DNA from: Baffinella frigidus
Lineage: Eukaryota > Cryptophyceae > Cryptomonadales > Baffinellaceae
NCBI GenBank assembly: GCA_026770585.1
Contig: MU646763.1
Coordinates: 183,383 to 209,808, forward strand
Direction: 5' to 3'
DNA: 26,426 bases
The translations under genes and the position numbers were made by a program. Position 1 is the stretch's first letter. Each line of letters begins with the position of its first letter. Below the pieces are notes generated by a model. It searched no databases, was not told the DNA's origin, and saw nothing but the letters and a program-made list of their open reading frames with translations. Below are positions 8,201-15,713 of the stretch, piece by piece.

Positions 8201-8709
8201 TGTGCGGTCCCACGTGAGAGGCAGCCCCTCGTCCTTCCCACGTCTAATTTGTTCCTCCGAATTTCGGATCCGAATTTCGGATCCTCCGAATTTCGGATCC
8301 GGGCAAAATTTAAAACAAGACGTGTATATATATGAAATTCCGACTAATGGCCTGGCGTGGAAAGACTTTAAATGTTGGGTTTGAAATAGGCCCCTCTAGC
8401 ATTCTCGAGTGGCCAGCCAGTTCCAGTAATTTACCAAACAACTGGGTGTGATTGGACTCACGCATGGCTTCTCGTCGACCTCGCTACGAAGCCCTGAACC
8501 CTGAACTCTTGACCATAAACCCTGACCCTGGCTGCCCTGAAATGCAGGTGCTGGAGCCGCCGTACAACGTGCGGCTTGACCGGCCGACCGTTTCTGCGGC
8601 ACCAGGTTGCGAGCCTCACGACGGAGACAGCCTCCAGACCGAGGTCTCTGGGCGCACGCTCCCGAAGAAGGAGTTTGACAGGACCACGTTCGGAACCAAG
8701 TACTTCTAG
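5232..8709 (+). CDS. Phytanoyl-CoA dioxygenase (PhyH) family protein, four exons
   Basis: Exons 5232-5773, 7119-7453, 7648-7796 and 8548-8709 join in frame to 395 codons plus TAG. Family features: YLFDLNGFLIVRGVLSPAEV start, GGFMGWP, YNPLLAASFSLVD, GGFVCIRGSHKANFP, KAGDVVLFSEGTVHGATAW, EQAAVLEPPYN end. These are Fe(II)/2-oxoglutarate oxygenases with a double-stranded beta-helix. His292 (distal iron ligand) and Arg303 (2-oxoglutarate) have the 11-residue spacing of human PHYH H264/R275. The proximal site reads L-H201-G-G, with no acid at +2. Residues 1-74, rich in Ala/Arg/Ser, could be an organelle-targeting peptide; starting at the ATG at 5454 gives 321 residues, closer to the usual length (human PHYH is 338). 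Intron 1 has a GC donor (CAG|GCGAGA); introns 2 and 3 are GT-AG; every acceptor is AG|G. Substrate unknown: the family acts on lipids and on many other small molecules. Confidence 0.9.
5795..5977 (+). repeat. Telomere-like tract, C-rich sense, 5' part of PhyH intron 1
   Basis: CCCTAAA, CCCTGAA and CCCCAAG units begin about 20 bp after the GC donor and end where a tRNA-like repeat interrupts. The intron spans 5774-7118. Confidence 0.9.
5978..6072 (-). repeat. Short interspersed repeat, truncated copy
   Basis: It matches about 6460-6552 in the same orientation (shared GTGCCTTATCCATT, GCTACCGACGTACCAA, AAGAGGAG and the stretch to GACTCTCA). This copy keeps the A-box side of the tRNA-like head but loses the B-box side, which is replaced by heptamer repeat. 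Confidence 0.75.
6073..6425. other. Unassigned middle of PhyH intron 1
   Basis: AT/CT-rich sequence between the two tRNA-like repeats. Open frames on both strands (up to 133 codons on minus) lack recognisable motifs and lie in an intron supported by protein homology. I treat them as chance. Confidence 0.45.
6426..6552 (-). repeat. tRNA-derived (SINE-like) repeat with A and B boxes
   Basis: On the minus strand 6496-6426 has tRNA-like layout: TAGCCGAATGGATAAGGC (A box and D-arm, GCC/GGC stem) and GTTCGACACC (B box) at tRNA spacing. The acceptor, anticodon and T stems do not pair, so this is not a working tRNA. It resembles Arg-type tRNA in the D-arm. A partial second copy lies at 5978. Together they suggest a tRNA-headed SINE or a duplicated tRNA pseudogene. 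Confidence 0.6.
6575..6728. mobile_element. MITE with 18-bp terminal inverted repeats, copy 2
   Basis: The ends are CCCTCACGGTTTGGGCAA (6575-6592) and, as reverse complement, CCCTCACGGTTTGAGCAA (6711-6728): 17 of 18 match. Total 154 bp, no coding capacity. It is embedded in heptamer repeat (left flank CCATCAA), and its outermost CCCTCA itself resembles a heptamer unit. Same family as 4942-5064. Confidence 0.85.
6745..7108 (+). repeat. Telomere-like tract, C-rich sense, 3' part of PhyH intron 1
   Basis: About 50 units, mainly CCCTAAA with CCCCAAA, CCCTGAA and CCCTACA variants, running to 10 bp before the CCCGCAG acceptor at 7112-7118. Confidence 0.93.
7465..7636 (+). repeat. Heptamer tract of PhyH intron 2 (CCCGAAA then CCATAAA)
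   Basis: Almost all of the 194-bp intron 7454-7647. It starts with six CCCGAAA units and changes to CCATAAA/CCACAAA units. The 7-bp period is kept although the C run has decayed. Acceptor CACCGCAG at 7640-7647. Confidence 0.9.
7857..8490. mobile_element. Insertion nested in PhyH intron 3, with fold-back core
   Basis: Intron 3 (7797-8547) starts and ends with short heptamer-like sequence (7801-7850 and 8491-8547), with about 630 bp of different, AT-richer DNA between. Its core folds back: 8033-8049 pairs with 8104-8120 (17 bp perfect) and 8055-8067 with 8085-8097 (13 bp perfect). The GTACCAG...CTGGTAC ends recall the central hairpins at 10619 and 11758. Three copies of the near-palindrome CCGAATTTCGG follow at 8257, 8270 and 8286. 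Outer boundaries are uncertain. Confidence 0.6.
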
Positions 8710-9640
8710 CGCGGTGTCCAAAGGTTGACGGGTTCGCGTGGCCGGACGAGTCGACGCCGCCGGCAGCCTCGCTCGCTCCGCTCTTCGCGCCGCCCGCGTA
8801 GAGCTGTGAGGACTATCCAGGGATAGGCCCGCCTCGGCAGACGTTGGAGCCATTGGCTTGAGAGAGCGCCCGCAGTTATCCCTGTCGGGCCCTCCTGGTC
8901 TGGTCTCTGCTGGGTTGTTGTAGTGCCGGCGGCAGTGTCTTGTGACAGGTTGCCCACCCTTTAGGTGGGAGTTGTTTTTTAAACTTGCTTGGACTCCTCT
9001 GGCGGCAGTATGGGCATGCAGGGGCATGTCTAAGCAGTTAATACGTCCGACGACGTACACGGGTACCTCGGCCATAAGAACACCATTGCTCCAAGGTCGA
9101 TCGCTCGTTTTTTTCCTTGAATCAAGTACCAGCAGGTTGACTAACGCGAGATTTAGTCAACTCGTTCGTACTCAATTAAGAAAAACACAGGGTTCGAATC
9201 CGATGCGTTTTTTTATCCCTTCAGTGGCGAGCAGCATGTTACGCTCCTATGTACTGTGGCCAATAGAATGGGCTTACGACCTGCGGTGGATCGAATACGA
9301 CCCTCTCGTCGCTCAAGAGGAGCCAACCTAGGGGCGGTGCGTGTTCCTAATTTCGAGTACAGGGGTTACTCGAAATTGGACACACATAATAAGGTACACA
9401 CCGGTGTGTGATTTGTGGACCTTAATAAAATAAGGACCGAGCACCAAAGGGTTTCTCTGCGGGCCTTAAATTGAAGGACCGTTGAAGGACGTTACGTTAA
9501 AGAACCACCTGTGTTTCGCCGACCTTGGCAAAACTTGAGGACCGCACACCCTCTACCCTTCGCGAAAAAAAACGGCTAAACCCCATGAGAATGGAGCTAC
9601 AGGGCTAACTCGAGCATAAGGTCACACAAGGTCACACACC
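8710..9640. other. 3' flank of PhyH; no gene recognised
   Basis: The downstream region begins directly after the PhyH stop. A minus-strand frame of 205 codons overlaps the last PhyH exon antisense and is rejected. At 9128-9167 an imperfect AGGTTGACTAA/TTTAGTCAACT hairpin recalls the MITE cores at 10619 and 11758. At 9349-9377 AATTTCGAGTA and TACTCGAAATT form a perfect 11-bp hairpin with a 7-base loop. These look like transposon remnants. Confidence 0.45.
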
Positions 9641-9651
9641 GTAAACTCAGA

Positions 9652-10045
9652 TGTGGACCTTACTTATTTAAGGTCCCACACCACACCACACTTCTGTGGA
9701 CCTTAATTATTTAAGGTCCCACACCACACCACACAAAATGCGGACCTTAACACAGTGAAACAAAATTGGTCTTTTGAATGCTTACCCCCCCGGAGAATGG
9801 AGCTAGTAAATTTTCGGGTCGAAACGGGCCTACATTTTCCAATTTCCGGTTCGCAAAAGGCCGAAAAAGTGCTGGAAATGGGACTTTTTCGACCCCAAAA
9901 AATCGAAAAAGCACTTTTTCGATTAAAATATTAAGGTGTAATTTCTATGTCCCACACCACACCACACTTCTGTGGACCTTAGTTATCTAAGGTCCCACAC
10001 CACACCACACTTGATGCGGACCTTAATTATTTGAGGTCACATACC
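9652..10045. repeat. Array of palindromic GGACCTTAA...TTAAGGTCC units
   Basis: Units near 9653, 9696, 9971 and 10016 each contain TGTGGACCTTA-NTTAT-TTAAGGTCCC or a near variant, joined by CACACCACACCACAC. The best unit is GGACCTTAA-TTAT-TTAAGGTCC, a 9-bp perfect stem with a 4-base loop. Partial units occur near 9408, 9738 and 9950. Another hairpin, AATCGAAAAAG/CTTTTTCGATT, lies near 9901-9924. No coding. Confidence 0.85.
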
Positions 10046-10345
10046 CACCGCAAAAAAGTGTGTGACCTTCTAATCGAGTAAGCCCTGTAGCGACTTTTCC
10101 AACAGAAAGAAGTGCCAGCATTTCTGGGGGAGATTGGGTTCCCGAGTGGTGCATCGTTGAAAATTGCACCCACCCACCCAACCCATCCCATTCCAAAACA
10201 GGGAGGCGCAATTCAAATGATGTCTTGGAAGGAAAGCGTGTCTCCTCTGCTCTCTCCTCAAAATGTGTTCATACAACCTCCGATCTCCGATTTTGGGCAT
10301 TCGCCTGGCCAAAACCCGCCTCATGACCGGGGTTCCCCGCTCCTT
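10046..10345. other. No gene recognised
   Basis: Overlapping frames of 84-104 codons on both strands without motifs. The only structure noticed is a CCCACCCACCCAACCCATCCCATT stretch near 10168-10191. Confidence 0.4.
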
Positions 10346-10543
10346 TTCACCACACCTAAACCCTGAACCTTGAACCCTAAACACTGAACCCTGCTTACTG
10401 AACCCAAAACAAACCCTTAACCCTTAACCCCAACCCTAAACCCTGAACCCTGAACCCTGAACCGTTGACCCTAAACCCTGAACCCTGAACCCTGAACCCT
10501 GAACCCTAAACCCTAAATCCTAAACCCTAAACCCTAAATCCTT
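10346..10543 (+). repeat. Telomere-like heptamer tract, C-rich on plus
   Basis: CCCTAAA and CCCTGAA units ending exactly at a MITE that interrupts the tract; the tract resumes at about 10735. No exon is identified on either side, so it may be intergenic or lie in an unrecognised gene. Confidence 0.9.
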
Positions 10544-10731
10544 CAGGGTTATCTGGGCAACAAGAAACCAGAACTTCAGAACACGGACCGGATTTGGGCC
10601 CCACATTTTCTTAATTTCGTACCAGAGGGTTGACTAAATCTTGCATTGAGTCAACCCTGTGGTATGAATTTAAAAAAACAGACACCGACCGATATTTGCG
10701 CACCCGTGTTCTTATAGCTCAGATACCCCTG
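10544..10731. mobile_element. MITE of the CAGGGKTATCTGGG family, copy a
   Basis: The ends are CAGGGTTATCTGGG (10544-10557) and, as reverse complement, CAGGGGTATCTGAG (10718-10731). The centre (10619-10664) is a hairpin GTACCAGAGGGTTGACTAAA/TTGAGTCAACCC...GGTAT. Length 188 bp. It aligns over its full length to 11685-11872. It sits inside a heptamer tract, so it inserted after the tract formed. Confidence 0.88.
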
Positions 10732-10734
10732 TCA

Positions 10735-10786
10735 ACTCTCAAACCTCAACCCTCAACCCTCAACCCTGAACCCTCAACCCTCAACA

Positions 10787-10825
<39 letters not shown>

Positions 10826-10835
10826 ACCTTCAACC

Positions 10836-10872
<37 letters not shown>

Positions 10873-11105
10873 AACTTTCAAATCCTGAATCCTAAACCCT
10901 ATCCTGACGTTAACCCTTGACAATAATTTAAACCCTTAACCCTAGTTTAATCCATAAACCCTAACACCTTGACCCCAAGCCCTGAACCCTGAACCCTGAA
11001 CCCGAAACTCTGAACCCTGAACCCTTAAACTCTGAACCCTGAACCCTACACCCTCAACCCTCAACCCGAAGCCTCAACCCCCAACCCCTCAACCCTAAAT
11101 CCTAA
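10735..11105 (+). repeat. Telomere-like tract dominated by CCCTCAA
   Basis: A run of about 18 CCCTCAA-type units (10740-10870), then mixed CCCTGAA/CCCTAAA. CCCTCAA contains no stop in any sense frame, which creates a false open frame translating as repeated PSTLNPQ. Not a protein. Confidence 0.9.
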
Positions 11106-11506
11106 ACTTCAAAACAGGTTTCGTCGTGGGACTCCGAGACCGGAACTGTGTGGCGGTTTTGAATCCCAACCATGGGGGTGCGGAGATGCGGAGGAGAGCG
11201 AGGGGTGTGTTGAGGGGGGCGAGGGTTGGAGGGTGAGGAGGGGGGCGAGGGTGCAAAGTCAGATTGCCCGTGGGTCTAATGAAGGACAGCACACCGACCG
11301 ATTTGAGCACGTGCCTTACGTGTACTGAATTGTTCAAGGTCAACCAACTACCGCTTCTGCAGGCCTCAAAATTAAGAACCGCACCGCACACCGACGCTTT
11401 CTCTGTGGGTCTTAAAACGTTCAAAAACTCTCCACGCCCCCGGTACTGAAGCGCGCCCTCCCGCAGATCCGAACTGACCGTGACGGAGCGCAGTTGGCAG
11501 GATAGG
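11106..11506. other. No gene recognised
   Basis: GC-rich then mixed sequence. A minus-strand frame of 209 codons spans 11095-11724, but it runs through heptamer repeat, the palindrome and a MITE end, and I do not accept it. Confidence 0.4.
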
Positions 11507-11587
11507 GCGGCAGTTGGCCGGGCGTGGTACCACGCCCGGCCAACTGCCGCATGATCCACATGATGCACCTCACGTAAGTGGATCATG
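11507..11587. repeat. 44-bp perfect palindrome followed by a 10-bp inverted repeat
   Basis: Positions 11507-11550 are a perfect palindrome, 22 bp per arm, no spacer, centre GGTACC. It overlaps by one base a second inverted repeat, CATGATCCAC (11550-11559) and GTGGATCATG (11578-11587), with an 18-base spacer. GC-rich, able to extrude as a cruciform. Confidence 0.95.
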
Positions 11588-11684
11588 TTATTCCACTCCA
11601 AAGGCGCCCGGTTGATGGTGCTCGTACGACCGCCCCCCCTACATGTAGAGACGCTGCGTGTCCTTACTTTCGAGTAACCCATGT

Positions 11685-11872
11685 ACAGGGTTATCTGGGA
11701 TAAGAAACCGCAACTTGAGAACACAGACCGGATTTCGGCACCCCGTTTTCTTAATTGAGTACCAGAGGGTTGACTAAATCTTGCATTTAGTCAACCCCCT
11801 GGTACAAATTTAAGAAAAAAGACACTCGCCGATGTCGGAGCACTCGTGTTCATATAGCCCAGATACCCCTGT
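11685..11872. mobile_element. MITE of the CAGGGKTATCTGGG family, copy b, with TA flanks
   Basis: Ends ACAGGGTTATCTGGG (11685-11699) and CCCAGATACCCCTGT (11858-11872) match as inverted repeats at 14 of 15 positions. Outside CAGGG...CCCTG both sides read TA, as expected for a TA target duplication (Tc1/mariner-type). The central hairpin 11758-11804 has near-perfect arms starting GTACCAG. No transposase. Confidence 0.88.
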
Positions 11873-12072
11873 AGGCTAGCTAGGGCTCTACCGTGTTCCT
11901 AGCTAGGGGTGGGGGGCGTTTTCTGATGGGCGAGGTACCTCTGTACAGGGGTACCTCGAACATGAGTGGAAACCCGAAACCGGTTCTAAATTTAACCTAA
12001 ATTTAACCTCCTAATTGATTTACCATTGGGTCCTGTGGCGGTGCGTTTTCTCAATTTCGAGGAGCCCTTGGT

Positions 12073-12171
12073 CAGGGGTGTCTGGGTTACAAGAACCCGG
12101 AGCTTAATCAAGCACCCGTGGCGGATTTGGGACCTGCGTGTTCTTAATTTTGTACCAGAGGGTTGACTGAC
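12073..12171. mobile_element. MITE of the CAGGGKTATCTGGG family, copy c, left half only
   Basis: It begins CAGGGGTGTCTGGG and follows copies a and b (AAGAA, GCGTGTTCTTAATTTTGTACC, AGAGGGTTGACT) until the middle of the hairpin, then stops at unrelated sequence at about 12171. Confidence 0.75.
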
Positions 12172-12753
12172 CCGCTAACGAACCCTGATCAGGTCATAAA
12201 ACATCAACGGACGCATCTCACTTCACTCTTTCCACACGCTGTGCAGGACCCGTCCTCGAGAGTTGACCCCCAACAGGCGTGCCACCTCAAGCTGCCCTTC
12301 GTGCGACCCACCCAGCACCGCGGGGGACGCTGCCGCCAGCCTCCCCCGACGCAGAAACAAACCGAGAGCGGGGAGCATCTTCACATGAAGAATTGTTTCC
12401 GGTTGAAGAAGCAGAATGAGAGGAGCGCCACGAGTGACTGCCAACCGAGAAACGTCAGCTGCGGGTCTGGGGCAAGCAGCAGAGTTCCAGTAATCCAAGA
12501 AGGTCCAGTCGCATGTCCCTGCAGTGCCACGCGATCGCGGGCGCGGAGTTCCCAGCCAGGCGGGTTGCCCGTGGTCCATATGTCGCATCGCTCTCACTGC
12601 TCTGAGGAATTTCCCGTTGGGCTTGCCCAGGTGCTGCATCCGTGTGCTGCAACCAACACAAACCCGGGCGCGGACATCTAGGCGAGGTCCACGTAGTAAA
12701 CCGGCTCGGCAGGCGGGGTGTAATCGTGCGAAAGAGGGGGGCGATGGTGCGGG

Positions 12754-13140
12754 GGTTACCAGGACAAGGAGGATAGTCGCGGGGAGAGAAGGGTCGTATT
12801 CAGTTAGCAGGCGTCTGCTGGCTTGATGCGGCACGGCCTCAACAGCTCCCGCCCCCAGCACGCACAGCAGCATCAGAACCCGCCCCATCGACGCCGAACA
12901 GGCCTCCATCTTCCTGTGATCTCCCCGCCAGCCAACAAAATGTCGAACAGCCAACAAAATCTAGAAAATGGCTCCAAGACCGGGGTGCCCTTGGAGCCGT
13001 TTCATGTGCCCTTGGAGCCGTTTCCTGTTTCTGAATCGGACATTCTGGTCAAACCCATAAAAGCTCCATAATAAACAAAAGGTCACAAGTCGCTCGTGTA
13101 TATTTGGTACAGACGGGGCACCTGCTGACGACCCGCTGCC
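12754..13140. repeat. Duplicated element, copy 2 (pair of 1661-2010)
   Basis: It aligns with the left copy through the minus-strand exon, the CTTGGAGCCGTT repeats (here two direct copies, 13000-13025) and the AAGTCGCTCGTGT...ACCTGCTGACG end. Given the exon on the minus strand, 12910-13140 would be its 5' flank, leaving about 150 bp to the start codon of the plus-strand cNBD gene, a head-to-head arrangement. Confidence 0.88.
12760..12888 (-). CDS. Putative signal-peptide first exon, copy 2 (unknown secreted or membrane protein)
   Basis: The minus strand reads MGRVLMLLCVLGAGAVEAV, then PHQASRRLLTEYDPSLPATILLVL, then CTG|GTAACC, the same donor hexamer as PhyH intron 3. Another in-frame ATG at 12909 adds MEACSAS. 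The hydrophobic core and AVEA ending fit a signal peptide. Protein-level conservation with 1669-1782 (9 synonymous against 5 non-synonymous codon changes over 38 codons) supports real coding. The frame stays open beyond the donor to a stop at 12223 and near its end reads EGQLEVARLLG, close to the ankyrin-repeat core. That part is not shared with the other copy, so I do not know whether it is exon or intron. Function unknown. Confidence 0.55.
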
Positions 13141-13290
13141 ATTCTGATTACAAGCGACAATTAACCTTCCTGCCCCATCCACCAACCTCTCGTCCAATTT
13201 CCAGCGCCCTCTCTTCGACGCAGGCGCTAATTAGCGCCCCTCCGTCTACCTCTCGTCGGTCTCTGTCTCTAGCTGAGACGCACCTGCAAC

Positions 13291-15325
13291 ATGGCGAGCT
13301 GGTCGGGCCCCGGGGACTTTCGCGCCCCACTGGCGCCTCTTTCGGCAGACTACCAGTCCACAGGCGGGAGCGGAACACATTCGTTTGGCGCGCGTTCTCT
13401 TTCTCCTGTGGCGCGGCGTTCGCTTAAAGATGCGACCCTTTATGCGGCGTCAGGCGCAGCCTCGCTGTCGCCGGTGGCGCGACGATCGCTTATCAAGGTG
13501 ACCTACCATGTGGCTTCAGGCGGAGCTTCGCAGTCGCCGGTGTCTCGGTCGCCCTTTCGCCAACAACATGCGACCTCTCCCGCTGGGTCGTTCTCGCCGA
13601 TGTCGCGCGCATCGTCGGAGGCCTCGACGCCGCCTGGCGCGTTTCTGGAGGCGTTCCCGGTGGGTGAGCGCGGCCGGTTTCGTGTGCAGAGATTTTCGCG
13701 CGAAGGGGAGAGTTCGAAGCAATCACCTCCATTCACCAGCTTTTTCCCCGTGGACGGGCCTGACATGCTCGCTGCCTCGACAAGCTCGCTCAAGCCGCTC
13801 AGCTCAAGTTGCGGCGAAGCAGCGTGGAGGACACAGCAGAAAAACTTATGTCCAACCTCGATAGTCTCGGGGCAGGGTCGGTGCTGTTCAGCCGGACGCA
13901 GAGCACCCCTGCACCTCTTCACCTACAGCATGATGTCATTTCCAAGGTCGGAGGAGGGTCGTCGTTTCTCGGAGCAGGGTCGACGTTTCTGGGCAGGACA
14001 CGCAGCACGAGCTCGAGTTACGATTCCTTCTCCGAGGACGGCACCGCCGCACAGGCGCCCGCGGACATCAAGTCGCTGCTCTACCACAAGGCCGGGTCGG
14101 ACCCGAGCGCTCGCTCCATGGTGCACTTCCAGCACCTGAACCGCCTCAACTCCTCGAGCACGTCTTCGTCGGTGCTCCCGAACATCAACGTGGCGACCGA
14201 GATCGCGCTGGGGCACATCGCGGCGAGTCCCAGCATCTCGGGGACCAGGCAGCGCTTCGCGTCGAACCGCGCCTCGCGCAACAAGGTCAAGGCGACCGCG
14301 GGCGTGATGCGCCTCGTGGCGCGGGAGGGCGGGGGGGACGGCGCCGCCGCAATTGGGGGCGTGCGCTTCTCGATGCTCGACCATCAGAGCGCGTTCGGGA
14401 AGAAGAGCAAGAAGAAGAAGCAAGGCGACCTCTCGCTCCTCATGCCCATGCAGGTACTCCTTGCAGCTCGCCTTGACCTCTGCCTGAGACCTCGTGCGGC
14501 AGAGTACTGGCGCTGGTTGGTGGTGGTCCCGGTGACGCTCCCAGGGCGGGGCGGTGGCAGCGTGGTGGTGACAGCGGGTGCGGTGGTGGCAGGGGGCGGC
14601 AGTGGCAGAGCGGCTCTCGCGCGTGAAGCGCGGCACCACCAAGTTCGACATTACCTCCAAGCGCAACTTCACAAAGGTTTCATTCCTAAACTCTAGAATC
14701 GAAACTGTAGAGTCCAGAACCTAAACCCTGCACCCTACACCCTACACATAACACCCTACACCCATAACCCCAACCCCCAACCCCTATACCCTATGGCAGA
14801 AAACCGAAATCCCAACCCCCAAAACCTGACCCCTAAGCCGTACACCATGCACCCTGCACCATGAACCATACACCCTAAACCCTAAACCCTAAACCCTCAG
14901 CACTACACTAGACACCCTGAACCCTAAATCCTGAACCCTCATCCCCCAACGCTGAACCCTCATCCTTACAAACAAAACGTTAAACCCTAAACCCTCAGGC
15001 CTAAACCCTTGACCCTGAAACCTGACCCCTGAACCAATACCCTAACCCCTGAACCCTGAACCCTAACCCTAAACCCTGAACCCTAAACCCCAGACCCTGA
15101 ACCCTAAACCCTGAACCCTAAACAGTGACTATGATCCATTAACCCTAAAACCTCCACACCCGGACCCCCCAAAACCTCAAACCCTAAACCCTAAAGACTA
15201 AACCCTGAACCCAACACCCTAAACCCTAAACCCTATCCCCCTTTACCCTAAACCCTATCCCCCATCACCCTAAAGCCTAACCCCTAAACCCTAAACCCTG
15301 AACCCTCAATCATCAACCCTATACC

Positions 15326-15357
<32 letters not shown>

Positions 15358-15681
15358 AACCTCAAACCTGAACCCTCAACCCTCAACCCTCAAACATCAA
15401 CTGTTAACCCTCAATGGTACACCCAACACCCTATTCCCTACACCTGCACCAATCACCATACACCCTGAACCCTCGACCCTACACCCTACACCCTAAACCC
15501 TACACCCTTGACACTACAACCCACACCCTACAGCCTACACCCCACACACTACACCCCAACCCTACCCCCTACACCCCACACCCTCATCTTGAGCCCAAGA
15601 CCATCAAACCTCAACCCTTAACCTTCAATGATCCTCAACCCTCAACCCTCAACCAGGACCCTGCACAACAAACCCTGAACC

Positions 15682-15713
<32 letters not shown>

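Noticed and set aside
8458-9075. 205-codon minus-strand frame
   Set aside because: Antisense to the last PhyH exon and then non-coding flank; no motif or splice support.
9188-9215. B-box-like GGTTCGAATCC followed by a T run, as in a tRNA 3' end
   Set aside because: No T-stem pairing beyond two base pairs and no A box or acceptor arm at the right distance upstream.
10630-10920. Plus-strand open frame with PSTLNPQ repeats (also 15414-15728, 18552-18818 and 18042-18398 tails)
   Set aside because: These are stop-free heptamer variants (CCCTCAA, CCCTACA) read as protein. Such repeat peptides in annotations are artefacts.
11095-11724. 209-codon minus-strand frame
   Set aside because: Runs through heptamer repeat, the 44-bp palindrome and a MITE end; its length is explained by GC-rich composition.
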